Notes under the pieces: generated by a model
What the model was told of the DNA's origin: nothing
Databases searched by the model: none
Seen by the model: the letters and a program-made list of their open reading frames with translations, nothing else
Translations under genes and position numbers: made by a program
Assembly (NCBI RefSeq): GCF_003584165.1
Contig: NZ_QXFJ01000023.1
Span: 310,001 to 374,000, forward strand
Reading direction: 5' to 3'
Source: Flagellimonas aequoris
GTDB lineage: Bacteria; Bacteroidota; Bacteroidia; Flavobacteriales; Flavobacteriaceae
Length of the DNA stretch: 64,000 nucleotides
Part shown: one piece after another, positions 1-6,395 of the stretch
How the letters are laid out: every line of letters begins with the position of its first letter
Numbering within the stretch: the first letter of the stretch is position 1

Positions 1-362
1 TGTGAAAAAGCATTGTCCTCCTCCACATTTTGGGTCAGGACCTCAATGGCTTTGCTGAGTTTTTCCACAGGGTCCGAAATGCCATTGGTATCAAAGACCA
101 TCCGGTATTCCATCCATCCCCAATACCATGAGGCTAGATAGAGCAATAATTTGTGTTTGTTCTCAAAATACCGGTATATGGAACTTTCATTGGAATTAAT
201 CCTTGCCCCGAGCTTTTTGAAAGTGAAATGCTCAAACCCAATCTCATCGATCAACAATATACTTTCCTCCACAATTTTTTTCCCAAGGCTCGAAGATTCA
301 GGGTCCTTGATGTACAACTTCTCGTTTATCCCAATCTTTAGGGTCTGCATCAACACATCCAT
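1..362 (-). CDS. TetR-family transcriptional regulator (N-terminal part, runs off the window)
   Basis: The minus frame is open from an ATG at 362 to the window edge, giving about 120 residues. Residues 24-75 read as a TetR-type helix-turn-helix: a helix containing VEESILLIDEIGFEHFTFKK, then ARINSNESSIYRYFENKHKL, the usual SSIYRYFxNK recognition helix. The ligand-binding C-terminal domain lies outside the window, so ligand and targets are unknown. It is divergent from tag across about 120 bp, so it may bind there. The start is supported by an A-rich leader (AAAAGTAATCC) before ATG. The family call is firm, the function is not. Confidence 0.85.
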   Translation of the reverse strand, partial: MDVLMQTLKIGINEKLYIKDPESSSLGKKIVEESILLIDEIGFEHFTFKKLGARINSNESSIYRYFENKHKLLLYLASWYWGWMEYRMVFDTNGISDPVEKLSKAIEVLTQNVEEDNAFS

Positions 363-456
363 TGGATTACTTTTAAAATAAATTCTCGCAAAAATAATAG
401 TATTACTATCAATATTCAACACTTTAACTTTCGATTAACGATTTTCAATTTTCCCT

Positions 457-464
457 TACTTTTG
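457..464 (+). promoter_or_regulatory. Candidate -7 box for tag
   Basis: TACTTTTG matches the Bacteroidota -7 consensus TAnnTTTG and lies 18 bp before the tag start codon. No good TTTG -33 element is visible 19-21 bp upstream, so this is only a candidate. Confidence 0.4.
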
Positions 465-481
465 AACAAAACTGAAACCAA

Positions 482-1045
482 ATGGACAAACATAGATGCG
501 GATGGTGTTTGGGAGACCCCCTTTATGAAGCATATCACGACACAGAATGGGGAGTACCTGTAAAGGACGACGAAACCCTTTTTGAATTTTTGATCTTGGA
601 GACTTTTCAGGCAGGCTTAAGCTGGATCACCGTGTTGAGAAAACGCGAAAATTTCCGAGAGGCTTTTGATTATTTCGACTATAAAAAAATAGCTGGGTAC
701 GATCAGGATAAAGTGGATGAACTTCTACAAAATCCTGGCATCATCAGAAACAAACTGAAAGTCCACGCCACCATTTCCAATGCACAGGCATTTATGGAAG
801 TGCAAAGGGAATTTGGAAGCTTTAGTCAATATATCTGGGGGTTTGTAGATCACGAACCCATTCGAAACACTTTGGCCAACTATAAACATGCCCCGGCCAC
901 CACGCCCCTTTCCGATGCCATTAGCAAAGACCTGAAAAAGCGAGGATTCAAATTTGTTGGCAGTACGGTCATCTATGCCCATATGCAGGCCACAGGAATG
1001 GTGAACGACCACGAAGTAAACTGTTTCAGGTATCTTGAAGTCTAG
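482..1045 (+). CDS. tag: DNA-3-methyladenine glycosylase I
   Basis: A 187-aa base-excision repair glycosylase of the Tag family, which removes 3-methyladenine from alkylated DNA. The family pattern runs through the whole protein: N-terminal RCGWC, YHDTEWG, LFEFLILETFQAGLSW, and a C-terminal VNDHEVNC. Zinc ligands expected from E. coli Tag (Cys near the N-terminus, His in YHDTEW, His and Cys near the C-terminus) are all present. Length is normal. It is monocistronic and convergent with aat. The two stop codons share the palindrome CTAG at 1042-1045. Confidence 0.96.
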   Translation: MDKHRCGWCLGDPLYEAYHDTEWGVPVKDDETLFEFLILETFQAGLSWITVLRKRENFREAFDYFDYKKIAGYDQDKVDELLQNPGIIRNKLKVHATISNAQAFMEVQREFGSFSQYIWGFVDHEPIRNTLANYKHAPATTPLSDAISKDLKKRGFKFVGSTVIYAHMQATGMVNDHEVNCFRYLEV

Positions 1046-1710
1046 TCTTTGGATCGCAGGATACCCATAAACTTTTTTCTAGGAATCAGTTCGGCCCCCA
1101 AGCTTTCCAAATGATCGGTATGCACTTGGCAATCGATAAGACCATAGCCTTTCCGCTCTAGTTCTTGGGCCATTTTGATGAAGGCAAACTTTGATGCATT
1201 CGGCCGTAGACTGAACATGCTTTCCCCACAGAACATATGTCCTAAGTCTACTCCATACAAACCCCCGACCAATTCGCCATTTTCCCAAACTTCATAGGAT
1301 TTGGCCCAACCTTCTTTGTGTAGGTTCGCGTAGGCTGATTTCATCTCCGGAGTGATCCAAGTACCATCCTGTCCGCTACGCTCCACCTTGCCACAGTGCT
1401 CCATCACTTTTTCAAAACAGGTGTTTTGGGTAAGCTCAAACGGATTGTCCCGCAACACCTTACGCATACTTTTGGAAATCTTGACCTTATTCGGAAACAA
1501 GACCATACGGGGATCGGGGCTCCACCAAAGAATGAGGGAATCATCATTGAACCAAGGAAATATGCCATTTTTATAGGCAAGCAGAAGCCGCTCCATGGAT
1601 AAATCCCCCCCAACAGCAAGCAGGCCATCTTCGTTGGCGGCCTCCACGGGTGGAAATTCCATCCTATTGTTCAAAAAATATAAGGGTAGTCCCTCTTCGA
1701 AGTCATCCAC
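1042..1710 (-). CDS. aat: Leucyl/phenylalanyl-tRNA--protein transferase
   Basis: Aat adds Leu or Phe from aminoacyl-tRNA to N-terminal Arg/Lys of proteins, marking them for ClpS/ClpAP (N-end rule). Family signatures: FPPVEAANEDGLLAVGGDLS near the N-terminus, GIFPWF, WWSPDPRMVL, GTWITPEM, ELVGGLYGVDLG, FCGESMFS and IDCQVHTDHL. No ATG is available upstream of the conserved FPPVE region. The frame stays open to a TAA near 1765, and the usable starts are a GTG at 1710 (chosen, 222 aa) or a TTG at 1746 (234 aa). The exact start is therefore uncertain; the identity is not. Confidence 0.94.
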   Translation of the reverse strand: MDDFEEGLPLYFLNNRMEFPPVEAANEDGLLAVGGDLSMERLLLAYKNGIFPWFNDDSLILWWSPDPRMVLFPNKVKISKSMRKVLRDNPFELTQNTCFEKVMEHCGKVERSGQDGTWITPEMKSAYANLHKEGWAKSYEVWENGELVGGLYGVDLGHMFCGESMFSLRPNASKFAFIKMAQELERKGYGLIDCQVHTDHLESLGAELIPRKKFMGILRSKD

Positions 1711-1752
1711 GGCGCAATTTTTCTTAAAAATACACAATAGGGCCAAAAACAG

Positions 1753-1780
1753 GAAGATCTGGGCTTACACCCAGATCTTC
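1753..1780 (-). terminator. Rho-independent terminator after the DUF3127 gene
   Basis: Perfect 11-bp stem (GAAGATCTGGG / CCCAGATCTTC) with a 6-nt loop. On the minus strand it is followed by CCTGTTTTTGG. It sits between the DUF3127 stop (1802) and aat, so aat probably has little read-through from upstream. Confidence 0.75.
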
Positions 1781-1801
1781 TATACCATTTAAAAAGATAT
1801 C

Positions 1802-2179
1802 TTAGAAGGGAAGGTCGTCGTGATCTTCTTCATTATAGTCATCCACAGGTTCAAAGGCCTCCATGGGAGGAACCGGTGGCATATTATCGGCGTTGGATTC
1901 AGGTTGCAGGCTTTCCACCCTCCAACCTTGGATAGAATTAAAATACTTGGTCTCCCCTTGTGGGTTTACCCATTCCCTACCTCTTAGATTGATACTGACC
2001 TTCACCATTTGGCCCACACTGAAATTGTTCAACAGATCACATTTATCCTGGACAAACTCGACCAAAATATGTTGTGGATACTGCTCTTCCGTGGTTACTA
2101 CCAACTCTCTTTTCCTGAAACCATTGTTTCCATACGTCTTGGTTTCGTCAATCATTTTGATTCTTCCCTGAACTTCCAT
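1802..2179 (-). CDS. DUF3127 protein with SSB-like acidic C-terminal tail
   Basis: 125 aa, cytoplasmic. Residues 1-90 fit DUF3127, a small beta-rich Bacteroidota domain that looks OB-fold-like by its pattern (GRIKMIDETKTYGNNGFRKR, then VEFVQDKCDLLNNF, VGQMVKVSINLRGREW). This is followed by a Pro/Met linker (residues 95-112) and an acidic tail ending EEDHDDLPF. The last five residues, DDLPF, equal those of the SSB encoded at 38858-39316. In SSB proteins this tip recruits repair and replication partners. The family has no assigned function. A single-strand-binding or SSB-partner-recruiting role is my inference. Single gene with its own terminator. Confidence 0.85.
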   Translation of the reverse strand: MEVQGRIKMIDETKTYGNNGFRKRELVVTTEEQYPQHILVEFVQDKCDLLNNFSVGQMVKVSINLRGREWVNPQGETKYFNSIQGWRVESLQPESNADNMPPVPPMEAFEPVDDYNEEDHDDLPF

Positions 2180-2202
2180 GTATGTTAATTTTAATTGAAT
2201 TT

Positions 2203-2210
2203 CAAAAGTA
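2203..2210 (-). promoter_or_regulatory. Candidate -7 box for the DUF3127 gene
   Basis: On the minus strand the sequence is TACTTTTG (TAnnTTTG consensus), 24 bp before the ATG at 2179. No clear -33 TTTG. Confidence 0.4.
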
Positions 2211-2301
2211 CATAAAATGATTTCCTTTGGAACCCGTTATTTCAACGAACTATTAACATGTTTTCCATTTTCCGCTATCTTTAATAACAATTCAGCCAAA
2301 A

Positions 2302-3453
2302 ATGAACTTCAGTCCTAAAAGGAAAGCTTCCAACATCATTCTGCTGATTTCCGCATTTGTGATCGTGAGTTTGATTTTGTGGAACACCAACAGTTTTTTC
2401 AAAAAGTTCAAAGAGGAAGAGCGATTGAAAATGGAGATCTGGGCCACAGCCCAGTTGGAACTCGTCCAATCTTCTGTGGATCAGGAATTAGGGAACCTCA
2501 CATTGAAAGTGTTGGGGAACAATACTTCTACCCCCATGATCCTGTTAAATGAGGAAGGGTCATACAAAACGCACAATATTCCCGAGGAAAAAGTGGCCGA
2601 TAGTCTCTACATCCAAAAAAAGATAGCCCAGTTCAAAAACGAGAACGAACCCATTTTAATCATTCAGGATGGGGAATTGTTGGAAACACTCTACTATGGC
2701 AACTCCGAAGTACTGAACAAATTGAAATATTATCCCTTGGCGCTCCTATTGATCATTTTTCTGTTCGGGGCGGTCATCTTTTTCTTCTTCAGGACCAACA
2801 AGGCTTCGGAGCAGAACAAGCTTTGGGCCGGTATGGCCAAGGAAACGGCGCATCAAATCGGCACGCCATTGACATCCCTTTTGGGTTGGAACGAGCTGTT
2901 GAAGACGGAAAACATCAACCCGGATGTGACCAAAGAAATTGGCAAGGACATTGACCGATTACAGACCATAACCGAACGTTTTTCCAAAATCGGGTCCATT
3001 CCCGAATTGCGAGAGCACAACATTGTTGCCGAAACCGAAAAGGCCTACGAATATTTGAAAAAGCGAAGCTCCAAGCTGGTCCATTTTTCCTTTAGTAGCA
3101 ATGTGGATGAAGTTCCCGTACTACTGAACCCCCCCTTGTACAACTGGAGCATTGAAAACTTGGTCAAAAACGGTATCGATGCGATGCGGGGCAAGGGCAA
3201 CATTGCCATACAGATTGAAAAGAAGGGACACAACGTCAATATTTTAATCTCGGACACCGGACATGGCATTGCAAAAAGCGACTGGCAAAACATCTTCAGT
3301 CCAGGGTTCACCTCAAAGCAAAGAGGCTGGGGATTAGGACTTTCCCTTGTTAAAAGAATCGTGGAAGAGTACCATAAAGGAAAAATTAAAGTATTTTCGT
3401 CAAGTAAGGAAGGAACAATCATGCAGATTTCCCTGAGAGCAATTGAAAAATGA
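2302..3453 (+). CDS. Membrane sensor histidine kinase, atypical H-box, no receiver
   Basis: 383 aa. A transmembrane helix near residues 12-30, an extracytoplasmic region of about 110 residues, a second helix near 145-164, then a dimerisation/phosphoacceptor helix (AGMAKETAHQIGTPLTSL) and a HATPase domain with N box NLVKNGIDAM, G1 DTGHGI and G2 GWGLGLSL. The H-box reads HQIGTPL rather than HELRTPL, a variant I associate with a Bacteroidota kinase class. No HAMP, PAS or receiver is seen, and no response regulator gene is adjacent. The next gene starts 3 bp after the stop, so the two are probably translationally coupled. The signal is unknown. Confidence 0.88.
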   Translation: MNFSPKRKASNIILLISAFVIVSLILWNTNSFFKKFKEEERLKMEIWATAQLELVQSSVDQELGNLTLKVLGNNTSTPMILLNEEGSYKTHNIPEEKVADSLYIQKKIAQFKNENEPILIIQDGELLETLYYGNSEVLNKLKYYPLALLLIIFLFGAVIFFFFRTNKASEQNKLWAGMAKETAHQIGTPLTSLLGWNELLKTENINPDVTKEIGKDIDRLQTITERFSKIGSIPELREHNIVAETEKAYEYLKKRSSKLVHFSFSSNVDEVPVLLNPPLYNWSIENLVKNGIDAMRGKGNIAIQIEKKGHNVNILISDTGHGIAKSDWQNIFSPGFTSKQRGWGLGLSLVKRIVEEYHKGKIKVFSSSKEGTIMQISLRAIEK

Positions 3454-3456
3454 CCT

Positions 3457-3807
3457 ATGGCAAAGGAAAAAAGACTCGTAATAAAGGAAGCTGATATTAC
3501 CAATAACTGCCCCGAATGTTATAATCAGGAACTGAAGCTTACCTTTTTTCAAAAACACACCTTTAACCCGTTCTTTCATCGTACAACGAACGAGGTAACA
3601 CATGAAATAGAGTGCAAGAAGTGTCATTCCAAAATTTACCCGGTCAATTGGACCCCAGATATTGAAAGGGTTTTTGACTACTATAACAAGTTGGTTCAGC
3701 CCGATAGGCCTTCGGTAAGGTTCACCACCTTGTTCTTTATTATTATGGTGCTTATGCTCTGCTTGGTGGCAGGTGGGGTATACTTTTATTTGGAAGGTTT
3801 CAACTAA
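3457..3807 (+). CDS. Zinc-ribbon membrane protein coupled to the histidine kinase
   Basis: 116 aa, family not recognised. Two Cys pairs, CPEC (residues 19-22) and CKKC (about 53-56), form a plausible zinc ribbon. A single hydrophobic helix (about 92-110, TLFFIIMVLMLCLVAGGVYF) would anchor it in the inner membrane with the ribbon inside. It begins 3 bp after the kinase stop, so a role as accessory or partner of that kinase is a reasonable inference. Its last 8 bp overlap the convergent HIT gene. Confidence 0.8.
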   Translation: MAKEKRLVIKEADITNNCPECYNQELKLTFFQKHTFNPFFHRTTNEVTHEIECKKCHSKIYPVNWTPDIERVFDYYNKLVQPDRPSVRFTTLFFIIMVLMLCLVAGGVYFYLEGFN

Positions 3808-4192
3808 GTTGGGCTTTTATAGCTTCGGCCACAGCTTCAAATTCTTCCGGTTTAAGACTTTCCTTATGTTGAAAGGTGGCATTCGCCATGCTCTGTAGTG
3901 GGATAAGATGAACATGTACGTGGGGTACTTCGAGTCCAATGACCGTCATCCCAACACGTTTACAGGGAACAGCTGCCTCGATAGCTTTGCCCACCTTTCT
4001 TGAGAAGGCCATGAGTTTCATATAGGCCTCCTCTTCCATATCCAAAATCTTGTCCACTTCTTTTTTGGGAACGCACAAGGTGTGCCCTTTGGAGTTTGGG
4101 TTGATATCCAAAAAAGCGAAATTGTCCTGGTCCTCGGCTATTTTGTAGCAAGGAATGTCCCCGTTGATGATCTTGGTGAAAATGCTGGCCAT
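3800..4192 (-). CDS. HIT-family (histidine triad) nucleotide hydrolase
   Basis: 130 aa, cytoplasmic HIT protein of the HINT type, which typically hydrolyses purine nucleoside phosphoramidates or aminoacyl-AMP. N-terminal SIFTKIINGDIPCYKIAED and the catalytic triad motif HVHVHLIPL (about residues 90-98) are diagnostic. The length is normal. It lies downstream of greA on the same strand but a terminator separates them (4214-4235), so it is probably transcribed partly by read-through or from its own promoter. Substrate not deducible. Confidence 0.93.
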   Translation of the reverse strand: MASIFTKIINGDIPCYKIAEDQDNFAFLDINPNSKGHTLCVPKKEVDKILDMEEEAYMKLMAFSRKVGKAIEAAVPCKRVGMTVIGLEVPHVHVHLIPLQSMANATFQHKESLKPEEFEAVAEAIKAQLS

Positions 4193-4213
4193 TGTGATTG
4201 GTTTTAAATAAAA

Positions 4214-4235
4214 AATCCCGTCCTAAGACGGGATT
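4214..4235 (-). terminator. Rho-independent terminator after greA
   Basis: 9-bp perfect stem (AATCCCGTC / GACGGGATT) with a CTAA loop. The minus strand continues TTTTATTTAAAAC. Placed 25 bp after the greA stop and 22 bp before the HIT start. Confidence 0.85.
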
Positions 4236-4259
4236 AAATATACAGAATTTTAATTGCTG

Positions 4260-4736
4260 TCAGTCTCTGGTGATTTCCAAAATTTCCAATTTCAAAGTTC
4301 CGTTCGGCACCTTGATCTCGGCCACGTCACCTACAGATTTGCCCAATAGGCCTTTTCCTATGGGAGAGGTCACTGAAATTTTTCCCGTTTTTAGATCGGC
4401 CTCACTTTCCGCTACCAGGGTATACTTCATTTGCATGCCATTGGCCAGGTTCTTCAACTTTACCGTGGAAAGCACCAATATCTTGGAATTGTCCAATTGC
4501 GATTCATCGATCAAACGGGCATTGGCCAAGGTTTCCTCCATTTTAGAAATTTTCATCTCCAAAAGCCCCTGTGCCTCCTTGGCTGCATCGTACTCAGCAT
4601 TTTCGGACAAATCTCCCTTGTCCCTAGCTTCTGCAATGGCCTGTGATGCCTTTGGACGTTCCACATCCTTGAGTTGGTTCAACTCATCCCTCAATTTCTT
4701 TAATCCTTCCGCTGTGTAGTATGATACTTTGCTCAT
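4260..4736 (-). CDS. greA: Transcription elongation factor GreA
   Basis: 158 aa. GreA enters the RNA polymerase secondary channel and stimulates cleavage of backtracked transcripts. The N-terminal coiled-coil hairpin (residues 1-75) carries the tip motif DKGDLSENAEYDAAKE with its acidic residues. The C-terminal FKBP-like domain ends with SPIGKGLLGKSVGDVAEIKVPNG. Length and both domains are standard. The leader contains a hairpin followed by a T tract (4815-4864) that could attenuate expression. Confidence 0.97.
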   Translation of the reverse strand: MSKVSYYTAEGLKKLRDELNQLKDVERPKASQAIAEARDKGDLSENAEYDAAKEAQGLLEMKISKMEETLANARLIDESQLDNSKILVLSTVKLKNLANGMQMKYTLVAESEADLKTGKISVTSPIGKGLLGKSVGDVAEIKVPNGTLKLEILEITRD

Positions 4737-4814
4737 GACTTCAAATTTTAATGCAAAAGAACATTGAAGAAAATCAAAAAAATAATTTCCCCAATGAACT
4801 CTTCTTTACAAATA

Positions 4815-4864
4815 CAAAAAATCCTCAACGAGTCCCATGACCTGCATGGATTTTGCGAGGATTT
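4815..4864 (-). ncRNA. Hairpin with T tract in the greA leader (possible attenuator or leader RNA)
   Basis: On the minus strand an outer stem AAATCCTC / GAGGATTT (4864-4857 with 4826-4819) encloses a second stem CCATG / CATGG and is followed at once by TTTTTTG, as in an intrinsic terminator. It lies about 80 nt upstream of the greA start codon and begins where a transcript from the -7 box at 4869-4876 would start. E. coli greA also has a terminator in its leader that yields the small RNA GraL. Whether this is analogous is inference. Confidence 0.5.
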
Positions 4865-4868
4865 AACG

Positions 4869-4876
4869 CAAATATA
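4869..4876 (-). promoter_or_regulatory. Candidate -7 box for greA
   Basis: TATATTTG on the minus strand, an exact TAnnTTTG match. It places the transcript start right at the 5' arm of the leader hairpin. No clear -33 element. Confidence 0.5.
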
Positions 4877-4923
4877 GGTAAATTTTGTTCAACTTTGCTG
4901 AGCAATGTCAAGAAACACCTACT

Positions 4924-5361
4924 ATGAAGCACTTTTGGAGCTTTGCCCTGCTTATATTGTTAATTTCCTGTAGTTCAGATAGTACCAATAGAAATCCTTA
5001 CCTCCAAGAAGTGAGCTTTCGCTTTGAACTAAACCTAAATTTACCCTTGTACAGCGATTTGAACACCATAGGGAATCCGGTGTATGTGGGCAACAGCGGT
5101 GTCGGTACCCGAGGCGCCTTCGTGATCAAATCCAGCTTGGATACCTACTATGCCTTTGAGGCCAGTTGTCCCAACCATGCTCCCAACAATTGCTCCACCA
5201 TGACCATTGATGGGCAAAATGTAGTCTGTAGTTGCGAGGGATATACCTACAGCCTCTTTACAGGCCAACAATTGGACCGCCCCGATGATGGAAAACGATA
5301 CTACGACCTTCTTTTTTATAAGGCCACACAAAGTGGAAACGTGGTGATCATCTCCAATTAA
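4924..5361 (+). CDS. Lipoprotein with a degenerate Rieske-like domain
   Basis: 145 aa from the ATG at 4924, chosen because it begins directly with a lipoprotein signal (MKHFWSFALLILLISC, lipobox LISC). An in-frame TTG 39 bp upstream would add a hydrophilic stretch before the signal. The mature part resembles the Rieske [2Fe-2S] fold: GTRGAFVIKSSLDTYYAFEA, then CPNH and VVCSCEGYTYSLFTG. A normal Rieske site is CxH...CxxH. Here the first motif has two residues between Cys and His and the second has Glu in place of His (CSCEG), so cluster binding is doubtful. It shares TTAA at 5358-5361 with the convergent oxidoreductase. Confidence 0.78.
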   Translation: MKHFWSFALLILLISCSSDSTNRNPYLQEVSFRFELNLNLPLYSDLNTIGNPVYVGNSGVGTRGAFVIKSSLDTYYAFEASCPNHAPNNCSTMTIDGQNVVCSCEGYTYSLFTGQQLDRPDDGKRYYDLLFYKATQSGNVVIISN

Positions 5362-6359
5362 AGAGTTCCTAAAATCCTATCCATGACCCAGCTGGTATGC
5401 AATCCCGATTTTCCGGTGGAAGGATGGATCAATTTACCCAATAAGTGATTTTTGATATTGGCCACATGGTATTCCTGAATATGTTCAGGATGCGGAATTT
5501 CCAATATTTGATGCCCTGATACATTTTCCAGTTGGATGGGAGCCTCATCCAAAACGGAAAAACTAATCTTGCCCGCAGAACCATAAATATCAACTTTATC
5601 AACCCGCTGATGGGTGCCAAAATTCCAAAAGCCTTCTCCGGTTACACCACCTTTATGTTGCCAAATGCCAGAGACGGCATCGAAGGCTGAATACAATCCT
5701 TGTTGGTTTTTGGCTATGCCGCTTACCCCGGTGATATCACCCAAAAGAAACGTGAACAGGTCCAATCCATGGCTGGCCAAATCATCAAAATAGCCCCCAG
5801 GGGCAATGTGTTTGTCCGTCCGCCAATTGTAGCCGCCGTTCAGATCCAAATCATTGGGCGGTTTGGATTTTTCCCAATGGATGTGGCGTACCTCACCGAT
5901 CAAACCATCATCCAACCATTCCTTTACCTTTAAAAATCTAGGCAGCGAGCGACGATAATACGCCACAAACAAAGGCAATCCTTTTGCTTCGAACGCTTGA
6001 TGGATTGCTAAACTGTCCTGATAATTCGGAGCCATGGGCTTTTCCACACAGCAGGGTTTGCCCGTTTCGGCCACTAGTAAGGCATATTTTTTATGGGAAT
6101 CGGGAGGAGTGGCAATGTAAATGGCATCAACTTCAGGGTTGAAGATGACTTCTTCAGCATTGGTGGTCCATTGCGGAACGTTATGCCTTTTAGCATAATC
6201 TTCAGCCTTTTCGGCATTACGCCGCATGACCATATCTACCTTAAAACCTGGTGTAATCTGGTATGCAGGAACACTCTTTTTTTCGGCCACGCCACCGCAA
6301 CCGATCACACCCCATCGCAAGGGCTTCTCTTCTGAAAAATGAAAATGGGATTCTGCCAT
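5358..6359 (-). CDS. Gfo/Idh/MocA-family NAD(P)-dependent oxidoreductase
   Basis: 333 aa from the ATG at 6359 (an ATG at 6383 would add 8 residues). The N-terminal Rossmann fold has GVIGCGGVAEKKSVPAYQ, followed by the family motif ATPPDSHKKYALLVAETGKP and the catalytic-region lysine in CVEKPMA. C-terminal substrate domain follows (HWEKSKPP, GGYFDDLASHGLDL with its conserved His). These enzymes usually oxidise or reduce sugars or cyclitols; the substrate cannot be told. It is 36 bp downstream of the TPP-regulated TonB receptor gene, and a hairpin covers its start, so co-transcription may be limited. Confidence 0.93.
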   Translation of the reverse strand: MAESHFHFSEEKPLRWGVIGCGGVAEKKSVPAYQITPGFKVDMVMRRNAEKAEDYAKRHNVPQWTTNAEEVIFNPEVDAIYIATPPDSHKKYALLVAETGKPCCVEKPMAPNYQDSLAIHQAFEAKGLPLFVAYYRRSLPRFLKVKEWLDDGLIGEVRHIHWEKSKPPNDLDLNGGYNWRTDKHIAPGGYFDDLASHGLDLFTFLLGDITGVSGIAKNQQGLYSAFDAVSGIWQHKGGVTGEGFWNFGTHQRVDKVDIYGSAGKISFSVLDEAPIQLENVSGHQILEIPHPEHIQEYHVANIKNHLLGKLIHPSTGKSGLHTSWVMDRILGTL

Positions 6360-6383
6360 CTTGTTAAAATTACAGAATCCCAT
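6345..6383 (-). terminator. 11-bp inverted repeat around the oxidoreductase start
   Basis: Perfect arms ATGGGATTCTG (6345-6355) and CAGAATCCCAT (6373-6383) with a 17-nt loop that contains the ATG at 6359. On the minus strand it is followed by TTTCATTTTTC, so it could terminate the receptor transcript, control translation of the oxidoreductase, or both. Confidence 0.5.
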
Positions 6384-6395
6384 TCATTTCATATC

